Numbered from the stretch's first letter, positions 28,310-38,643 are shown. The stretch is DNA of 64,000 nt from an uncultured Stenotrophomonas sp. (GCF_945952405.1 NZ_CAMFIA010000002.1:248001-312000), one strand, 5' to 3'. A program made the numbers and translations. Notes: a model not told the origin generated them from the letters alone.

Positions 28310-29604
28310 CAGGACAGCGCCTGCCAGCGTGCGCGCAGCTCATCCAGGCGCAGGTCGGACGCCGAGCCCGGCGACACGCGCGCAGCCAGGCTGCCTTCCG
28401 GGGTGCGTCCCTGCCCTGCGCTTTCGGCGCCCGCCGCAGCAGCCTTGTAGGCTTCCCGGAACGGTACGCCGGCGACCGCCGCTTCCACCGCAACGTCGGT
28501 GGCGTACATGCCCGAGTCGATGGCCGCGCGCAGCCTGTCGTCGCGCCATTCCAGGTTCGCCAGCAGCGCCGGCAGCAGTTCCAGTGCGGCCAGGCCGCGG
28601 CCGAAGCCATGGAAGATGGCGCCCTTGGACGACTGCAGGTCGCGGTGGTAGCCCGAGGGCAGCGACAGCAGCTGCTCGATCTCGGTGCGTGCCGCGGCAA
28701 CGCTGGCGTGGGTCGCGCGCATCAGTTCGATCACATCCGGGTTGCGCTTGTTGGGCATGATCGAGCTGCCGGTGGTGTACTGCGCCGGCAACGCCACGAA
28801 GCCGAACTCGGCGCTGGTGAACAGCGACAGGTCCCAGGCGATGCGGCGCAGGTCCAGGGTTGCGCCGCCGAGGGCTTCCAGTGCGGCCAGCTCGAACTTG
28901 CCGCGCGACAGCTGCGCGTAGATCGGCGACACCTGCATGCGTGCAAAGCCGAGTGCGGCAGTGGTGTGCTCGCGGTCCAGCGGCAGGTTCACGCCATAGC
29001 CGGCGGCGGTGCCAAGCGGGTTGGCATCGACCAGGGCGTGGGTATCACGGGCGCGGACGGCATTGTCGATGAACGCCTCGGCCCAACCCGCCCACCACAT
29101 GCCGGCCGAGGACACCACCGCGCGCTGGATGTGGGTGTAGCCGGGAATCGGCAGCGCCTTCTCGGCCTCTGCGCGATCCAGTGCGACCTTGGCCACTTCG
29201 GCACTGAGCTGGGCCACGCGCTGCAGCTTCTCCTTCAACCACAGGCGGGTCGCGACCAGGATCTGGTCGTTGCGGCTGCGCCCGGTGTGGATCTTGCGGC
29301 CGGCATCGCCGAGGCGCTCGGTCAGCCGCGCCTCGATCGCCGAGTGGCCATCCTCGTACTGCGTATCCAGCACGAAACGGCCCTCGCGGAAGTCCTGCGC
29401 CAGCAGCTCCAGCTCGCGCAGCAGGCCAGCCAGTTCATCGGCGCTGAGGATGCCGATGTGCTGCAGGCCCTGCGCATGCGCGGCACTGGCGGCGATGTCG
29501 TGCAGGAAGAACTCGCGATCGAGGATCACGTCGTCGCCGGCGAGGAAGGTCTGGATCTGTGCGTCGACGGCGACGCCGGGCTTCTGCCAAAGAAGGTCTG
29601 CCAT
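28309..29604 (-). CDS. argH: Argininosuccinate lyase
   Basis: A 431-residue fumarase-superfamily enzyme that splits argininosuccinate into arginine and fumarate. The signature [12 protein letters not shown] is intact; HTGRSRNDQ and PGYTHIQRA with the catalytic His are also visible. The ATG at 29604 lies 20 bp after the argC stop. It is slightly shorter than the E. coli enzyme (457). Confidence 0.96.
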   Translation of the reverse strand: MADLLWQKPGVAVDAQIQTFLAGDDVILDREFFLHDIAASAAHAQGLQHIGILSADELAGLLRELELLAQDFREGRFVLDTQYEDGHSAIEARLTERLGDAGRKIHTGRSRNDQILVATRLWLKEKLQRVAQLSAEVAKVALDRAEAEKALPIPGYTHIQRAVVSSAGMWWAGWAEAFIDNAVRARDTHALVDANPLGTAAGYGVNLPLDREHTTAALGFARMQVSPIYAQLSRGKFELAALEALGGATLDLRRIAWDLSLFTSAEFGFVALPAQYTTGSSIMPNKRNPDVIELMRATHASVAAARTEIEQLLSLPSGYHRDLQSSKGAIFHGFGRGLAALELLPALLANLEWRDDRLRAAIDSGMYATDVAVEAAVAGVPFREAYKAAAAGAESAGQGRTPEGSLAARVSPGSASDLRLDELRARWQALS

Positions 29605-29624
29605 GGGGGCTCCGGATTGCGTGT

Positions 29625-30578
29625 TCAGTGCGGGATCGACGTCAGTTCGTCGATGCCCAGCGCGAGATTGAGATTCTGCATGGCCTGGGTGGCCGCGCCT
29701 TTCAGAAGATTGTCCAGGGTCGCCACCACCACCACCCGCTTGCCACCCGGGGCCAGGGTGAAGCCGCCGACCTGCGCACCATGGCGGCCGGCGATGCGGC
29801 TGACCCACGGCGCTTCATCCACGACGTCGATGAGTGCTTCGCCGGCATAGGCCTGCTGGAAGCGCTCGATGATCTGCTCGCGGGTCTGCACCCGGTTCAG
29901 CCACAGGTTGGCGGTAAGCGTGATGCCGCGGAAATGCGGGGCGACGTGCGGCATGAATTCGACCGCCACGCCCAGCTGCACCGACACCTCGCGCTCGTGC
30001 ACGTGGTTGGTCAGCGCGTACGGCATCAGGTTGTCGGCCAGCAGTTCGACGTTGTTCTTGTCCGACGGCGTGGTACCGGCACCAGAATAGCCGGACACGC
30101 CAAAGCACTGCGGTGGGCCGGCCAGCAGGTCCAGCAGCGGATGGACCGCCAGCTGCATGGCCGTGGCATAGCAGCCCGGGTTGCTGATGTGCTTCTGGCC
30201 GTTGTAGCGGTTGCGGGTCAGCTCCGGCAGGCCGTAATACCAGCTGTTGTCGAAACGGTAATCGGCCGACAGGTCCACGATCACGGTGTCCGGCCTGGCC
30301 GCCTCCAGTGCGGCCACGAACGGTGCGGCAAGGCCATTGGGCAGGGCCAGGATCACCGCATCCACGCCCTTGGCGGCCACCGCGGCGGCGTCCAGGTTCT
30401 CGTACTGCAGCTCGCCCTGGAACTCCGGATGGTGGTCGGACAGGCGCTGCCCGGCGCGCTCGCGCGAGGATACGAATGCCAGCTTCAGGCGCGGGTGGGC
30501 GGCCACCAGCTTGATCAGCTCGGCGCCGGTATGGCCGCGGGCACCGACGATGCCCAGGGTGAAAGTCGAATCGTTCAT
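29625..30578 (-). CDS. argC: N-acetyl-gamma-glutamyl-phosphate reductase
   Basis: A 317-residue dehydrogenase for the third step of arginine synthesis. The dinucleotide motif [13 protein letters not shown] and the active-site cysteine in [11 protein letters not shown] are present. The ATG at 30578 overlaps the stop of the upstream GNAT gene by four bases, which fixes the start; upstream in-frame Met would intrude into that gene. Confidence 0.95.
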   Translation of the reverse strand: MNDSTFTLGIVGARGHTGAELIKLVAAHPRLKLAFVSSRERAGQRLSDHHPEFQGELQYENLDAAAVAAKGVDAVILALPNGLAAPFVAALEAARPDTVIVDLSADYRFDNSWYYGLPELTRNRYNGQKHISNPGCYATAMQLAVHPLLDLLAGPPQCFGVSGYSGAGTTPSDKNNVELLADNLMPYALTNHVHEREVSVQLGVAVEFMPHVAPHFRGITLTANLWLNRVQTREQIIERFQQAYAGEALIDVVDEAPWVSRIAGRHGAQVGGFTLAPGGKRVVVVATLDNLLKGAATQAMQNLNLALGIDELTSIPH

Positions 30579-31177
30579 GCGTGGCTGTCCAGGCGGTACT
30601 GCAGATGGCGCTTCACGCCCTGCCATTCCGTATCGATGATGGAGAAGATGACGGTGTCGCGCGGCGTGCCATCGGGGTGCCGCTTGTGGTTGCGCAGCAC
30701 GCCGTCCTGCTTGGCGCCGAGGCGGGCGATGGCGGTGCGCGAGGTGAAGTTGAACCAGCTGGTCTCCAGCACCACGCTGATGCAGCCCATGGCCTCGAAG
30801 GCATGCTGCAGCAGCAACAGCTTGGCTTCGGTGTTGGCGCCGGTGCGCTGCACGCGCGGCGTGTACCAGGTGTAGCCGAGGCTGAGCCTGGGCACGCCGG
30901 CATCCAGGTCGTAGAAGCGCGTGCTGCCGATGATGGCGCCGGTCGCATCACGGATCACGAACGGCAGTGCCTTGCCTTCGGCCTGCGCCTTCAGCGCGGC
31001 CTGCACGTACGGCTCGACCTGCTGCGGCGCCGGCACCTGGGTGTACCAGAGCTGGTCCAGGCCACTGCCTTCGAGCGCGTCGCACAGGCCCGGCACGTGT
31101 TCGAGCTGCAGCGGCTGCAGGGTCACGTGCCGGCCGCGCAGCGTGGGGACTGCATTCCAGGCGTCGGTAGTGCTCAT
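30575..31177 (-). CDS. GNAT acetyltransferase (RimJ/RimL-like) in the arg run
   Basis: A 200-residue GCN5-family protein. It shows the N-terminal [11 protein letters not shown] seen in RimJ/L-type proteins, the acetyl-CoA strand region [11 protein letters not shown] and [20 protein letters not shown]. The ATG at 31177 is preferred to a GTG one codon earlier; only three bases separate it from the argAB stop. Orthologues often sit in xanthomonad arg clusters. The substrate is unknown. Since the upstream gene already carries an acetyltransferase domain, this may modify a protein rather than glutamate. Confidence 0.85.
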   Translation of the reverse strand: MSTTDAWNAVPTLRGRHVTLQPLQLEHVPGLCDALEGSGLDQLWYTQVPAPQQVEPYVQAALKAQAEGKALPFVIRDATGAIIGSTRFYDLDAGVPRLSLGYTWYTPRVQRTGANTEAKLLLLQHAFEAMGCISVVLETSWFNFTSRTAIARLGAKQDGVLRNHKRHPDGTPRDTVIFSIIDTEWQGVKRHLQYRLDSHA

Positions 31178-31180
31178 CAC

Positions 31181-32509
31181 TTACCCCTGCAGGCTCGGCG
31201 CGCGCCGCGCACAGTGGTCGACATAGGTCTTGATGCGGTCGATGCCGTCGGCGCCGAACCAGAATACCTTCCAATGGTCCTGCTTGTAGCAGCCCTCGGA
31301 TTCGGCATAGTAGAAGTGGTTGATCGGGTTGCCGTGGCGCGAGCGCCAGAACAGCTGCGGGGTTTCCTCCAGCATCACGTTCCACACCGCCCGGCCCAGG
31401 CCCTCGCCCTGCGCATCGTCCAGCACCGCGAACTTGTCCAGGTACACGCCCTCGGCCTCGTCGGTGAGGATCACCGCGGTGCGGTAGTTCTCGCTGACGT
31501 AGGCGCGCAGCAGCCGGGTCTTGTCGAAGTAGTCCGGCACCAGGGTGCGGCCGAAGCTGGATTCGATCAGGCCCTTCAGCCGCGGCAGGTCCAGTTCGTT
31601 CCAGGCGGTGGCGCGCAGCACCTTCTCGCCCTTGCGCACCAGCGTGCCCGAGCCCTTGTGGGTGAACAGCTCCTTGGCCAGGTCGGCCGGGCGGGTGATC
31701 GACACCGACGATTCCAGCGGCAGGCGGTCGAGCAGGTCCTTGATCTGCTCGATCTTCACCTTCATGCCACCGTGGATCCACGGCTGCGCGATCAGGTGGT
31801 CGTACTCGGTGGACAGGTTGATCGAATCGATCACATTGCCCTGCTCGTCCAGCAGGCCGCCGGTGCCGGTCAGGAAGATGATCTTGTACGGCTGCAGTTC
31901 CTGCACCAGCTCATTGGCGGCAAAGTCGGCGTTGACGTTGAGGATCTGGCCACCGGCAGTCTCGCCGAGGCTGGTGATGACCGGAATCGAGCCCGCGCGC
32001 AGGCTGGCCTCGATCGGCGCCAGGTTGACCTTCTTCACCTCGCCGACCAGGCCGTAGGTATCCACGTCCAGGTACTCGGCCTCGAACACGCCACCGGTGA
32101 TCGAGGTGGCACGCGCACCGTTCTGCTGCAGCGCCTCGACCAGGCGCAGGTTGGACTGCTGGAACACCCGGCGCACGATCGCCAGCGCTTCCGGCGAGGT
32201 CACGCGCAGGCCGTTGACGGTCTGCTTCTCGATGCCGGCTGCGGACAGCTCGGCATCCAGCTGCGGGCCGGCACCGTGCAGCACGATCGGGGTCAGCCCG
32301 ACTTCCTGCAGGAACGACAGCGAGGACGTCAGCGCGTCGAGGTCGTCGCGCAGCACCGCGCCGCCGACCTTGACCACGGCGAAGCGCTTGGCGTCCAGCT
32401 GCGAGAAGCGCTTGAGGTACTGGCTGATCTCCTTCGCGCTGGCCATGCTCGAAAGCAGGCGCACGATGGTCTGGCGGGTCTGGCGGTGGGGCTGGAGGGC
32501 AGGAGACAT
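31181..32509 (-). CDS. argB: Bifunctional N-acetylglutamate synthase/kinase
   Basis: A 442-residue fusion. The N-terminal amino-acid kinase domain (about residues 25-290) has [21 protein letters not shown] and [12 protein letters not shown]. The C-terminal GNAT domain (about 295-440) has [21 protein letters not shown]. The protein is nearly colinear with the Xanthomonas campestris enzyme, which makes N-acetylglutamate and phosphorylates it. It thus replaces separate ArgA and ArgB, and is also the likely arginine feedback point. The start at 32509 is supported by the conserved [17 protein letters not shown] leader. Confidence 0.93.
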   Translation of the reverse strand: MSPALQPHRQTRQTIVRLLSSMASAKEISQYLKRFSQLDAKRFAVVKVGGAVLRDDLDALTSSLSFLQEVGLTPIVLHGAGPQLDAELSAAGIEKQTVNGLRVTSPEALAIVRRVFQQSNLRLVEALQQNGARATSITGGVFEAEYLDVDTYGLVGEVKKVNLAPIEASLRAGSIPVITSLGETAGGQILNVNADFAANELVQELQPYKIIFLTGTGGLLDEQGNVIDSINLSTEYDHLIAQPWIHGGMKVKIEQIKDLLDRLPLESSVSITRPADLAKELFTHKGSGTLVRKGEKVLRATAWNELDLPRLKGLIESSFGRTLVPDYFDKTRLLRAYVSENYRTAVILTDEAEGVYLDKFAVLDDAQGEGLGRAVWNVMLEETPQLFWRSRHGNPINHFYYAESEGCYKQDHWKVFWFGADGIDRIKTYVDHCARRAPSLQG

Positions 32510-32584
32510 TTCGGTTTCGTCACAGGCGGCGGTCGCCGCGTTGCAGTTCCACCCGGCCGGGGCCGGGCGGCGTTGTGGGGTCGA

Positions 32585-33673
32585 TCAGGCGCCGGCGGCG
32601 ATGATGCGGTGCACGGCGTCGGTATAGCGCTGCAGCTGGTCCAGCGTTACGAACTCGTCGGCGGTGTGGGCCTGGGCGATGTCACCCGGGCCGAACACCA
32701 GGGTGGTGTAACCGGCAGCGGAGAACAGCGAGGCTTCGGTCCAGAAATCCACCGCGTTGCCGATCGGCAGCTCCAGCGCATCGGCCACGTCGCGCGCCAG
32801 CAGGCGGCGGTTTTCGGCCTCGGCGATGTCGCCGGCAGGCAGGCTGGGGCCACGGAAGGTTTCGGTGAACAGCGCCGCTTCCGGCTCGGCGAACCCGGCA
32901 AACGTCGCCAGCAGCCCGTCGATGTCCATCGACGGCAGCGGGCGGAAGCCGAAGCGCACTTCGGCGGCCGGCGCGATCATGTTGGCCTTGATCCCGCCTT
33001 CTACGCGACCGATGTTGAAGCGAAGCCCGGTCAGCCCGCCGAAGCGGGCCGAGGCCAGCGATTCCACGTGGTCCAGCGCACGGTTGCCCCAGCGCATGGC
33101 CTGGTGCAGTGCGCTGGCGGCGGCATCCTGCTTGCCGGAGGCATGGCCGGCACGGCCGGCGAACTGCATCAGCACCGAACTGATGCCCCGGTGTGCCAGC
33201 ACTGCTTCGCTCATGGTCGGCTCGGCGACCAGCACCGCTTCATAGGGCAGCCCGCGGGCCAGGAACGCGGCGATGCAGCGCGGATCGTTGGCCTCCTCGT
33301 CACTGGAGAACAGGAACGCGGCATCGCCGTTGCTGGCATTGGCCGCAGCCACCAGCGCGGCAGCAGCGCCCTTGATGTCACAGACGCCGAGGCCGACCAC
33401 GCGGTCGTCGAGGCGGCGCATCACGTGCGGGTCGGCACTCCAGTGCGGCGAATCCGGCACGGTATCCAGATGCACGTTGAACAGGTACTTCGGCGTCCCA
33501 CGCACCGCGTACAGGCTGACCGCACCGGCACCGTGGTCGATCACCTCGACATGGAAGCCGGGCAGGTTCGCACGCAGGTAATCGAAGATGCCACCGGTGG
33601 TGATCGCACGCGGCGGATTACGGGTGTCGAAGGACACCAGGGCCTGCAGGTGATCGAGCGTCTGTTCAAGCAT
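32585..33673 (-). CDS. argE: N-acetylcitrulline/N-acetylornithine deacetylase (M20)
   Basis: A 362-residue zinc M20 peptidase-fold deacetylase. Metal and catalytic motifs are NVHLDTVPD, CDIKGAAAAL and SSDEEANDP, with a dimerisation domain in the middle. In xanthomonads the orthologue was characterised as acetylcitrulline deacetylase, matching the acetylornithine carbamoyltransferase encoded here. It is separated from argG by 183 bp of repeats. Confidence 0.92.
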   Translation of the reverse strand: MLEQTLDHLQALVSFDTRNPPRAITTGGIFDYLRANLPGFHVEVIDHGAGAVSLYAVRGTPKYLFNVHLDTVPDSPHWSADPHVMRRLDDRVVGLGVCDIKGAAAALVAAANASNGDAAFLFSSDEEANDPRCIAAFLARGLPYEAVLVAEPTMSEAVLAHRGISSVLMQFAGRAGHASGKQDAAASALHQAMRWGNRALDHVESLASARFGGLTGLRFNIGRVEGGIKANMIAPAAEVRFGFRPLPSMDIDGLLATFAGFAEPEAALFTETFRGPSLPAGDIAEAENRRLLARDVADALELPIGNAVDFWTEASLFSAAGYTTLVFGPGDIAQAHTADEFVTLDQLQRYTDAVHRIIAAGA

Positions 33674-33735
33674 GAATCAACAGTTCCTGTGATGCCGCCA
33701 TCAACCTTGGCTGGAGGAGAGCCCCCTTCCTGTTG

Positions 33736-33840
33736 AAGGGGGCGCGCCAACGGCGCAGGGTCAAGGTGGAATGCGCGGGCAAACCGCTTGCGGTTTGCTC
33801 AAGGGGGCGCGCCGAAGGCGCAGGGTCAAGGTGAAATGCG
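33736..33840. repeat. 40-bp direct repeat pair and hairpin between argG and argE
   Basis: Two copies at 33736-33775 and 33801-33840, about three mismatches, each beginning AAGGGGGCGCGCC and ending GGTGRAATGCG. Between them is a perfect 9-bp hairpin (33779-33798, GCAAACCGC/GCGGTTTGC). A GCCCCCTTC/GAAGGGGGC-like inversion also overlaps the first copy. The function is unknown. Confidence 0.75.
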
Positions 33841-33849
33841 TGGGCTCGT

Positions 33850-33877
33850 GCTCAAGTCAACCACGGTTGACTTGAGC
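33850..33877 (-). terminator. Palindrome overlapping the argG stop codon
   Basis: Perfect 13-bp arms (GCTCAAGTCAACC and its complement) with a two-base centre. The argG TGA (33859-33857) lies inside one arm. No T-run follows, so it may act as an RNA-stabilising or attenuating hairpin rather than a strong terminator. Confidence 0.5.
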
Positions 33878-35053
33878 AAACAGCGTCGAGCTCATGCCGA
33901 ACAGCTTGATGAAGCCCTCGGCCTCCTCCACGCCCCAGTCGGCCGACTGCGCGTAGGTGGCCCCCTTGGCATTGAGCAGGTGCGGCGACTTCACCGCCAC
34001 CGCATCGACGCGGCCGCCACGGGTTTCCAGCACCACTTCACCGTTGACCTTGGCCTGCGAGGACTTCAGGAAGGCCTCGATGTCGGTCTTCAGCGGGTCG
34101 TGGTAGAAGCCTTCGTACACCAGCTCGACCCACTTGCGCGCCACGTCCGGCTTGAAGCGGTTCTGCTGCTTGGTCAGCACGGCGTCTTCCAGCGCGCGGT
34201 GCGCGGCCAGCAGCGAAACCAGGCCCGGGGCCTCGAACACGATGCGGCCCTTCAGGCCGATCACGGTGTCGCCGGTGTAGACGCCGCGGCCGACACCGTA
34301 CGGGGCGAACAACTTGTTGAGCTGGGCCAGGATCTGGTCGCCCGGCAGCGCCTTGCCGTTCAGTTCAACGGCTTCGCCTTCGACGAACTTCAGGCTGACG
34401 GTCAGTGCCTGCTCCGGCCATTCGCTGCGCGGCGAGCACCAGCCACGGGCACCCTCGCCCGGCGCCTCCCAGCGATCGATCTCGCCACCGGACATGGTCA
34501 CACCCAGCAGGTTCTCGTTGATGGTGTAGGCCTGCTGCTTGGCACGCACGCCGAAGCCGCGCTCTTCCAGGTACTTCTGCTCGTAAGCGCGGGTCTGGGT
34601 GTGTTCCTTCTGGATCTCGCGGATCGGCGCGATGATCTGGTAGTCGCCCAGCGCCTTCACCGCCAGGTCGAAGCGGACCTGGTCATTGCCCATGCCGGTG
34701 CAGCCGTGGGCGATGATGTTGGTGCCCAGCTCGGCAGCGCGCTTCAGCGCGGCGTCGACGATCAGGTAGCGGTCCGACACCAGCAGCGGGTACTGGCCCT
34801 GGTAGCCCTCGCCGGCCCAGACGAACGGCTTGACGAAGCCTTCCCAGATGGCCGGGCCGCCGTTGACGGTGACATGGCTGGTCACGCCCAGCTCGGCGGC
34901 GCGCTTCTCGATGAAATCGCGTTCTTCGTCATCCACGCCGCCGGTGTCGGCGAACACGGTATGCACGTTGTATCCGCGCTCCTGCAGGTACGGCACGCAG
35001 AAGCTGGTATCGAGGCCGCCGGAGAAGGCGAGGACAACGTCTTTGTTGCTCAT
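33857..35053 (-). CDS. argG: Argininosuccinate synthase
   Basis: A 398-residue ATP-dependent ligase joining citrulline and aspartate. The PP-loop ATP motif [11 protein letters not shown] is at the N-terminus, and [14 protein letters not shown] and the Tyr/Glu-rich C-terminal helix follow. The sequence resembles the variant ArgG type linked to the acetylated pathway ([15 protein letters not shown]) more than the classical one. The ATG at 35053 is the natural start; the open frame upstream is non-coding leader. Confidence 0.95.
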   Translation of the reverse strand: MSNKDVVLAFSGGLDTSFCVPYLQERGYNVHTVFADTGGVDDEERDFIEKRAAELGVTSHVTVNGGPAIWEGFVKPFVWAGEGYQGQYPLLVSDRYLIVDAALKRAAELGTNIIAHGCTGMGNDQVRFDLAVKALGDYQIIAPIREIQKEHTQTRAYEQKYLEERGFGVRAKQQAYTINENLLGVTMSGGEIDRWEAPGEGARGWCSPRSEWPEQALTVSLKFVEGEAVELNGKALPGDQILAQLNKLFAPYGVGRGVYTGDTVIGLKGRIVFEAPGLVSLLAAHRALEDAVLTKQQNRFKPDVARKWVELVYEGFYHDPLKTDIEAFLKSSQAKVNGEVVLETRGGRVDAVAVKSPHLLNAKGATYAQSADWGVEEAEGFIKLFGMSSTLFAQVNRG

Positions 35054-35086
35054 GGGGGTCAGGTCCACTTGGAAGATGAAAGTTCG

Positions 35087-35160
35087 GTAGCGCCGACCGT
35101 TGGCCGGCTGAAACGTGGGATGCGCCGCTGCGGGAGCAGCCGACCAACGGTCGGCTCTAC
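35087..35160. repeat. Inverted pair of SMAG repeats upstream of argG
   Basis: 35087-35109 (GTAG head, arms CGCCGACC.../GGCCGGC imperfect) and 35138-35160 (inverted, AGCCGACC AAC GGTCGGCT ending CTAC). They fill the argF'-argG spacer and could fold together as a long stem. Confidence 0.75.
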
Positions 35161-35172
35161 CCCTTGTTCGAT

Positions 35173-36183
35173 TCAGCGCCCGGCAACGGCCGCCATGATC
35201 GCCTTCTGCACGTGCAGGCGGTTCTCGGCTTCGTTGATGGCGATGCACTGCGGCGAATCCATCACCGCATCGGTGGCCTTCACGTTCCGGCGCAGCGGAA
35301 GGCAATGGCTGAACACGCCATTGTTGGTCATTGCCATCTTCCGCTCGTCAACGATGAAGTGCTTGAACTGGTCGCGGATCGGCTTTTCCGGCTCCCAGTT
35401 GCCGAAGAACGGCAGCGCGCCCCAGCTCTTGGCGTAGACCACGTCGGCGCCGGCGTAGGCGCTGTCGATGTCATGGCTGATCTTCAGCGAGCCACCGCTC
35501 TCGGCCACGTTCTGCTCGGCCCAGCCCATGTAGCGGTCATCGAGGATGTAGTCGGCGGTCGGGCACAGCAGGGTCACGTCCATGCCCATGCGGGTGGCGA
35601 TGGTCAGCGCCGAGTTGGCCACTGCGGTGTTCAGCGGCTTCGGGTGGTAGGTCCAGGTCAGCACGTACTTCTTGCCGCGCAGGTCCTGGGTGCCGAAGTG
35701 CTCCTGCAGCGCCATGATGTGGGCCAGTTCCTGGCACGGGTGGGTGATGGTCTCCATGTTGATGACCGGCACCGGCGAGTACCTGGCGAAGCTGTTGAGG
35801 ACGATGTCCTGGCGGTCGTAGGCCCAGTCGATGAACTTCGGGAACGCACGCACCGCAATGATGTCGCAGTAACGGCCCAGCACCTTGGCCACTTCAGCGA
35901 TGTGCTCTTCGGTATCACCGTCCATTACCGTGCCGAGGTTGAACTCGATCGGCCACGCATCCTTGCCCGGCTGCAGCACCACCGCGTGGGCACCGAGCTG
36001 GAACGCGCCCAGTTCGAAGCTGGTGCGGGTGCGCATGGACGGGTTGAAGAACACCAGCGCGATCGACTTGCCCTTGAGCTGGTCGCCGAGCTTGTTGCGC
36101 TTGAACAGCGCGGCCTGGGTCAGCAGCGCGTCAAGATCGCTGCGGCTCCAGTCCTGGGTGTTCAGGAAGTGCTTGGGGGACAT
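35173..36183 (-). CDS. argF': N-acetylornithine carbamoyltransferase
   Basis: A 336-residue transcarbamylase. It has the carbamoyl-phosphate motif [20 protein letters not shown] and HPCQELAH, but [17 protein letters not shown] in place of the ornithine-binding SMG loop of classical OTCase. The protein is nearly identical in layout to the crystallised Xanthomonas AOTCase, which carbamoylates N-acetylornithine. Two tandem ATGs occur (36186 and 36183). The second is preferred because AGGA lies six bases before it and homologues begin MSxKHF. Confidence 0.95.
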   Translation of the reverse strand: MSPKHFLNTQDWSRSDLDALLTQAALFKRNKLGDQLKGKSIALVFFNPSMRTRTSFELGAFQLGAHAVVLQPGKDAWPIEFNLGTVMDGDTEEHIAEVAKVLGRYCDIIAVRAFPKFIDWAYDRQDIVLNSFARYSPVPVINMETITHPCQELAHIMALQEHFGTQDLRGKKYVLTWTYHPKPLNTAVANSALTIATRMGMDVTLLCPTADYILDDRYMGWAEQNVAESGGSLKISHDIDSAYAGADVVYAKSWGALPFFGNWEPEKPIRDQFKHFIVDERKMAMTNNGVFSHCLPLRRNVKATDAVMDSPQCIAINEAENRLHVQKAIMAAVAGR

Positions 36184-36288
36184 CATCTTTCCTTGCGTGG
36201 CGGCGCCGGGGTCGACGCGGTGGAAGGGAAAAGCAGGAACCAAAGGTGGAGCGAAAAGGTTGCAGTTGCAGCTTTCAGGACGCGGAAA

Positions 36289-36322
36289 CGAAAAAACCCA
36301 GCCGGAGGGCTGGGTTTTTTTC
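36289..36322 (-). terminator. Intrinsic terminator 106 bp upstream of argF'
   Basis: Perfect 13-bp arms (AAAAAACCCAGCC and complement) with a GGAG loop, flanked by T-runs on both strands. On the minus strand it would stop transcripts entering argF'. It may simply end the upstream gene or serve as an attenuator; see findings. Confidence 0.85.
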
Positions 36323-36345
36323 GGACGAACAGCAGAAAGCTCCGG

Positions 36346-36447
36346 TTACCCAGCGAGGATGTGGGGTTCCGGTCGACGCGCACGCGAGGTCATGCCCGAC
36401 GCCTGTCGGGCTGCGCTGCTGTCGTGCTGGAAGTCGGTGAGCTTCAT
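36346..36447 (-). CDS. Putative 33-aa leader peptide with Arg codons
   Basis: ATG 36447 to TAA 36346, encoding MKLTDFQHDSSAARQASG and then MTSRARRPEPHILAG. An in-frame ATG at 36465 would add MQRWLT. The ORF ends 24 bp before the intrinsic terminator that precedes argF'. Four arginines occur in the second half, written with CGA and CGT rather than the CGC preferred here. A perfect 7-bp hairpin (36394-36411) lies inside. An arginine-sensing leader is inferred only; it could be a chance ORF. Confidence 0.35.
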   Translation of the reverse strand: MKLTDFQHDSSAARQASGMTSRARRPEPHILAG

Positions 36448-36502
36448 GGTCAACCATCTTTGCATGCGGCCGGGGCCGGCGCAAGGGGCCGGGGTCGCAG
36501 AA

Positions 36503-37066
36503 TCAGGGATTGCTGGCGGTGCCCTGCTCCGGGCCGACCCAGGGGGTGATCGACACCCGGATCTTGAGCCGGTTGCCGGGGTCTTCCGGCAGCCGCGAGC
36601 GGTACTTGGTGCCCTTGTAGACATAGTCCACGTCGTAGGCGATGGGCCGGCGGAATTCACGCCCCACCGGCACGATGCGGCAGTCACGGGTCAGCATCGG
36701 GCCGTTGTTGGCCGGGGCCGGGGCGGGCGTCTCGACGGCGGCCTCCTCCGAACCCTCCTCGTCGCTGCGCTTGAACATCGAGCGGACCGAATCCCAGAAG
36801 CGGCTGATCCGGCCCTTGTCCTCGACCGGCTCCTCACCGGTGACATTGACCGGGGCCAGGGTCCGGGTCGAGATCGGCTCGCAATGCTCCTCGGTCCGGG
36901 TCGCGCGCAGGGTCTGGAACACCGGCTCGACGTTCAGCACCTGTGCGTAGTCGAACTTCACGTTCTCCACGATCACCACCCGGTTGCGCGGCTCGGCCTC
37001 CTGCGCCTGGGCCACGGCGGCCGTCGCCGACAGGCAGGCCAGGGTCAGCAACGCGGTGGATTTCAT
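36503..37066 (-). CDS. Secreted hypothetical protein
   Basis: A 187-residue protein with a signal peptide (MKSTALLTLACLSATAAVAQA). The middle is a low-complexity, Glu/Pro/Ala-rich linker (about residues 60-120). The C-terminal segment YDVDYVYKGTKYRSRLPEDPG resembles the YDVTYxYxGxxYxTRMPYDPG stretch that ends many glycine-zipper outer-membrane proteins of gammaproteobacteria, but the glycine zipper itself is absent. Two cysteines could pair. No function is assigned. It is divergent from cysS. Confidence 0.75.
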   Translation of the reverse strand: MKSTALLTLACLSATAAVAQAQEAEPRNRVVIVENVKFDYAQVLNVEPVFQTLRATRTEEHCEPISTRTLAPVNVTGEEPVEDKGRISRFWDSVRSMFKRSDEEGSEEAAVETPAPAPANNGPMLTRDCRIVPVGREFRRPIAYDVDYVYKGTKYRSRLPEDPGNRLKIRVSITPWVGPEQGTASNP

Positions 37067-37253
37067 TGGCGACGGGAGCAAGGACACGGCAATAGTGTAG
37101 GCAGTGACGAGCGCAAGGGGCTGAACATTACCCGTCCACGCCGCTCCTGCCCACCCCACCTTGGGCGGAGCCGGCGTCCACCGGTGGCAACCGGCGCCCC
37201 AAAGGGCCCCGACACGTTCTAAAATCACAGGCTTGTCCCCCAGCCACAGCCCC

Positions 37254-38630
37254 ATGACCCTGCGCCTGCACAACAACCTGACTCGCCAGCTCGAACCGTT
37301 CACCCCGCTCGACCCGGCCTGTCCGACCCTGTATGTGTGCGGCCCCACGGTCTACAACTACGTGCACATCGGCAACGCCCGTGGCCCGGTGGTGTTCGGG
37401 GTCCTGGCCGACCTGCTGCGGCGCCGTTTCGGCGCGCTGCGCTACGCCCGCAACATCACCGACGTCGACGACAAGATCAACACCGCCGCACGCGAACAGG
37501 GCGTGCCGATCAGCACCATCACCGACCGCTTCGCCGCTGCTTACCGTGAAGACATGGCCGCACTGGGCGTGGTACCGCCGGACATCGAACCGGAGGTGAC
37601 CGCGCACATGCCGCAGATCATCACCATGATCGAGCAGCTGATCAGCAACGGCCATGCCTACGCCGCCGAAGGCCACGTGCTGTTCGCGGTAGCCAGCTTC
37701 GACGGCTACGGCAAGCTCTCGCGCCGCGATCCGGAAGAGATGCTGGCCGGCGCCCGTGTCGACGTGGCCCCGTACAAGCGCGACCCCGGCGACTTCGTGC
37801 TGTGGAAGCCGTCCGGTGACGACCTGCCCGGCTGGGAATCGCCCTGGGGCCGTGGCCGCCCGGGCTGGCACATCGAATGCTCGGCGATGGCCGCCGCCCA
37901 TCTGGGCGAGACCATCGACATCCATGCCGGCGGTGTCGACCTGCAGTTCCCGCATCACGAGAACGAGATCGCGCAGAGCGAATGTGCCCACGGCGGCAGG
38001 ATCTTCGCCCGCTTCTGGCTGCACAACGGCATGCTCAACTTCGGCGGCGCCAAGATGAGCAAGTCGCTGGGCAACATCGAGCGCGTGCATGACTTGGTGC
38101 GCCAGCATCCGCCGGAAGCGCTGCGCCTGGCCCTGCTGTCGGCCCATTACCGGCAGCCGCTGGACTGGTCCGATGGCCTCATCGAGCAGTCGGTGCGCAC
38201 CCTGGACCGCCTGTACGGCACGCTGCGCGAGCTGGCGTCGATCGAGGCCGGCGCGGTGATCCCGGCCAGCGTCGAGGCCACCCTGGACGATGACCTGAAC
38301 ACCCCGCAGGCGCTGGCCGAAGTCGCCCGCATCGCCGCCGACGCACGTCGCGCCACCGATCCGGCCGAGCAGGCGCGCCTGAAGAGCGAACTGCTGGGTG
38401 CCGGGCTGGCGCTGGGCCTGCTGCAGGCCGATCCGGCCCAGTGGTTCGGCACCGCCGCCGGCGATGACGGCGACGATGCACGCATCCAGGGCCTGATCGA
38501 CGAGCGCGCCGCCGCCAAGAAGGCGCGCGATTTCGCTCGTTCCGACGCCATCCGCGACCAGCTGGCCGCCGAAGGCATCGTGCTGGAAGACACCCCGCAG
38601 GGCGTACGCTGGTCGCGCAAGCGCGGCTGA
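37254..38630 (+). CDS. cysS: Cysteinyl-tRNA synthetase
   Basis: A 458-residue class I synthetase. The adenylate motif is VHIGNARGP (HIGH-type), the zinc site includes [17 protein letters not shown] and [10 protein letters not shown], and the KMSKS loop is [10 protein letters not shown]. The ATG at 37254 follows a TAAAAT -10-like hexamer at 37220-37225. The length is typical. Confidence 0.96.
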   Translation: MTLRLHNNLTRQLEPFTPLDPACPTLYVCGPTVYNYVHIGNARGPVVFGVLADLLRRRFGALRYARNITDVDDKINTAAREQGVPISTITDRFAAAYREDMAALGVVPPDIEPEVTAHMPQIITMIEQLISNGHAYAAEGHVLFAVASFDGYGKLSRRDPEEMLAGARVDVAPYKRDPGDFVLWKPSGDDLPGWESPWGRGRPGWHIECSAMAAAHLGETIDIHAGGVDLQFPHHENEIAQSECAHGGRIFARFWLHNGMLNFGGAKMSKSLGNIERVHDLVRQHPPEALRLALLSAHYRQPLDWSDGLIEQSVRTLDRLYGTLRELASIEAGAVIPASVEATLDDDLNTPQALAEVARIAADARRATDPAEQARLKSELLGAGLALGLLQADPAQWFGTAAGDDGDDARIQGLIDERAAAKKARDFARSDAIRDQLAAEGIVLEDTPQGVRWSRKRG

Positions 38631-38643
38631 CCCGCCCTGCCCC

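Noticed and set aside
27664..29850. A 728-codon plus-strand frame opposite proB and argH
   Set aside because: Low-complexity composition and full overlap with two conserved genes on the other strand.
30581..33736. An open frame of 1051 codons on the plus strand across the arg genes
   Set aside because: It is antisense to well-supported argC, GNAT, argAB and argE genes and results from the high GC at third codon positions; its translation is rich in His, Arg, Gln and Gly and matches no family.
36183..36383. A 66-codon frame running through the terminator into the argF' start
   Set aside because: It is translated through the intrinsic terminator stem and has no ribosome site. The better small-ORF candidate is the Arg-containing frame that stops before the stem.
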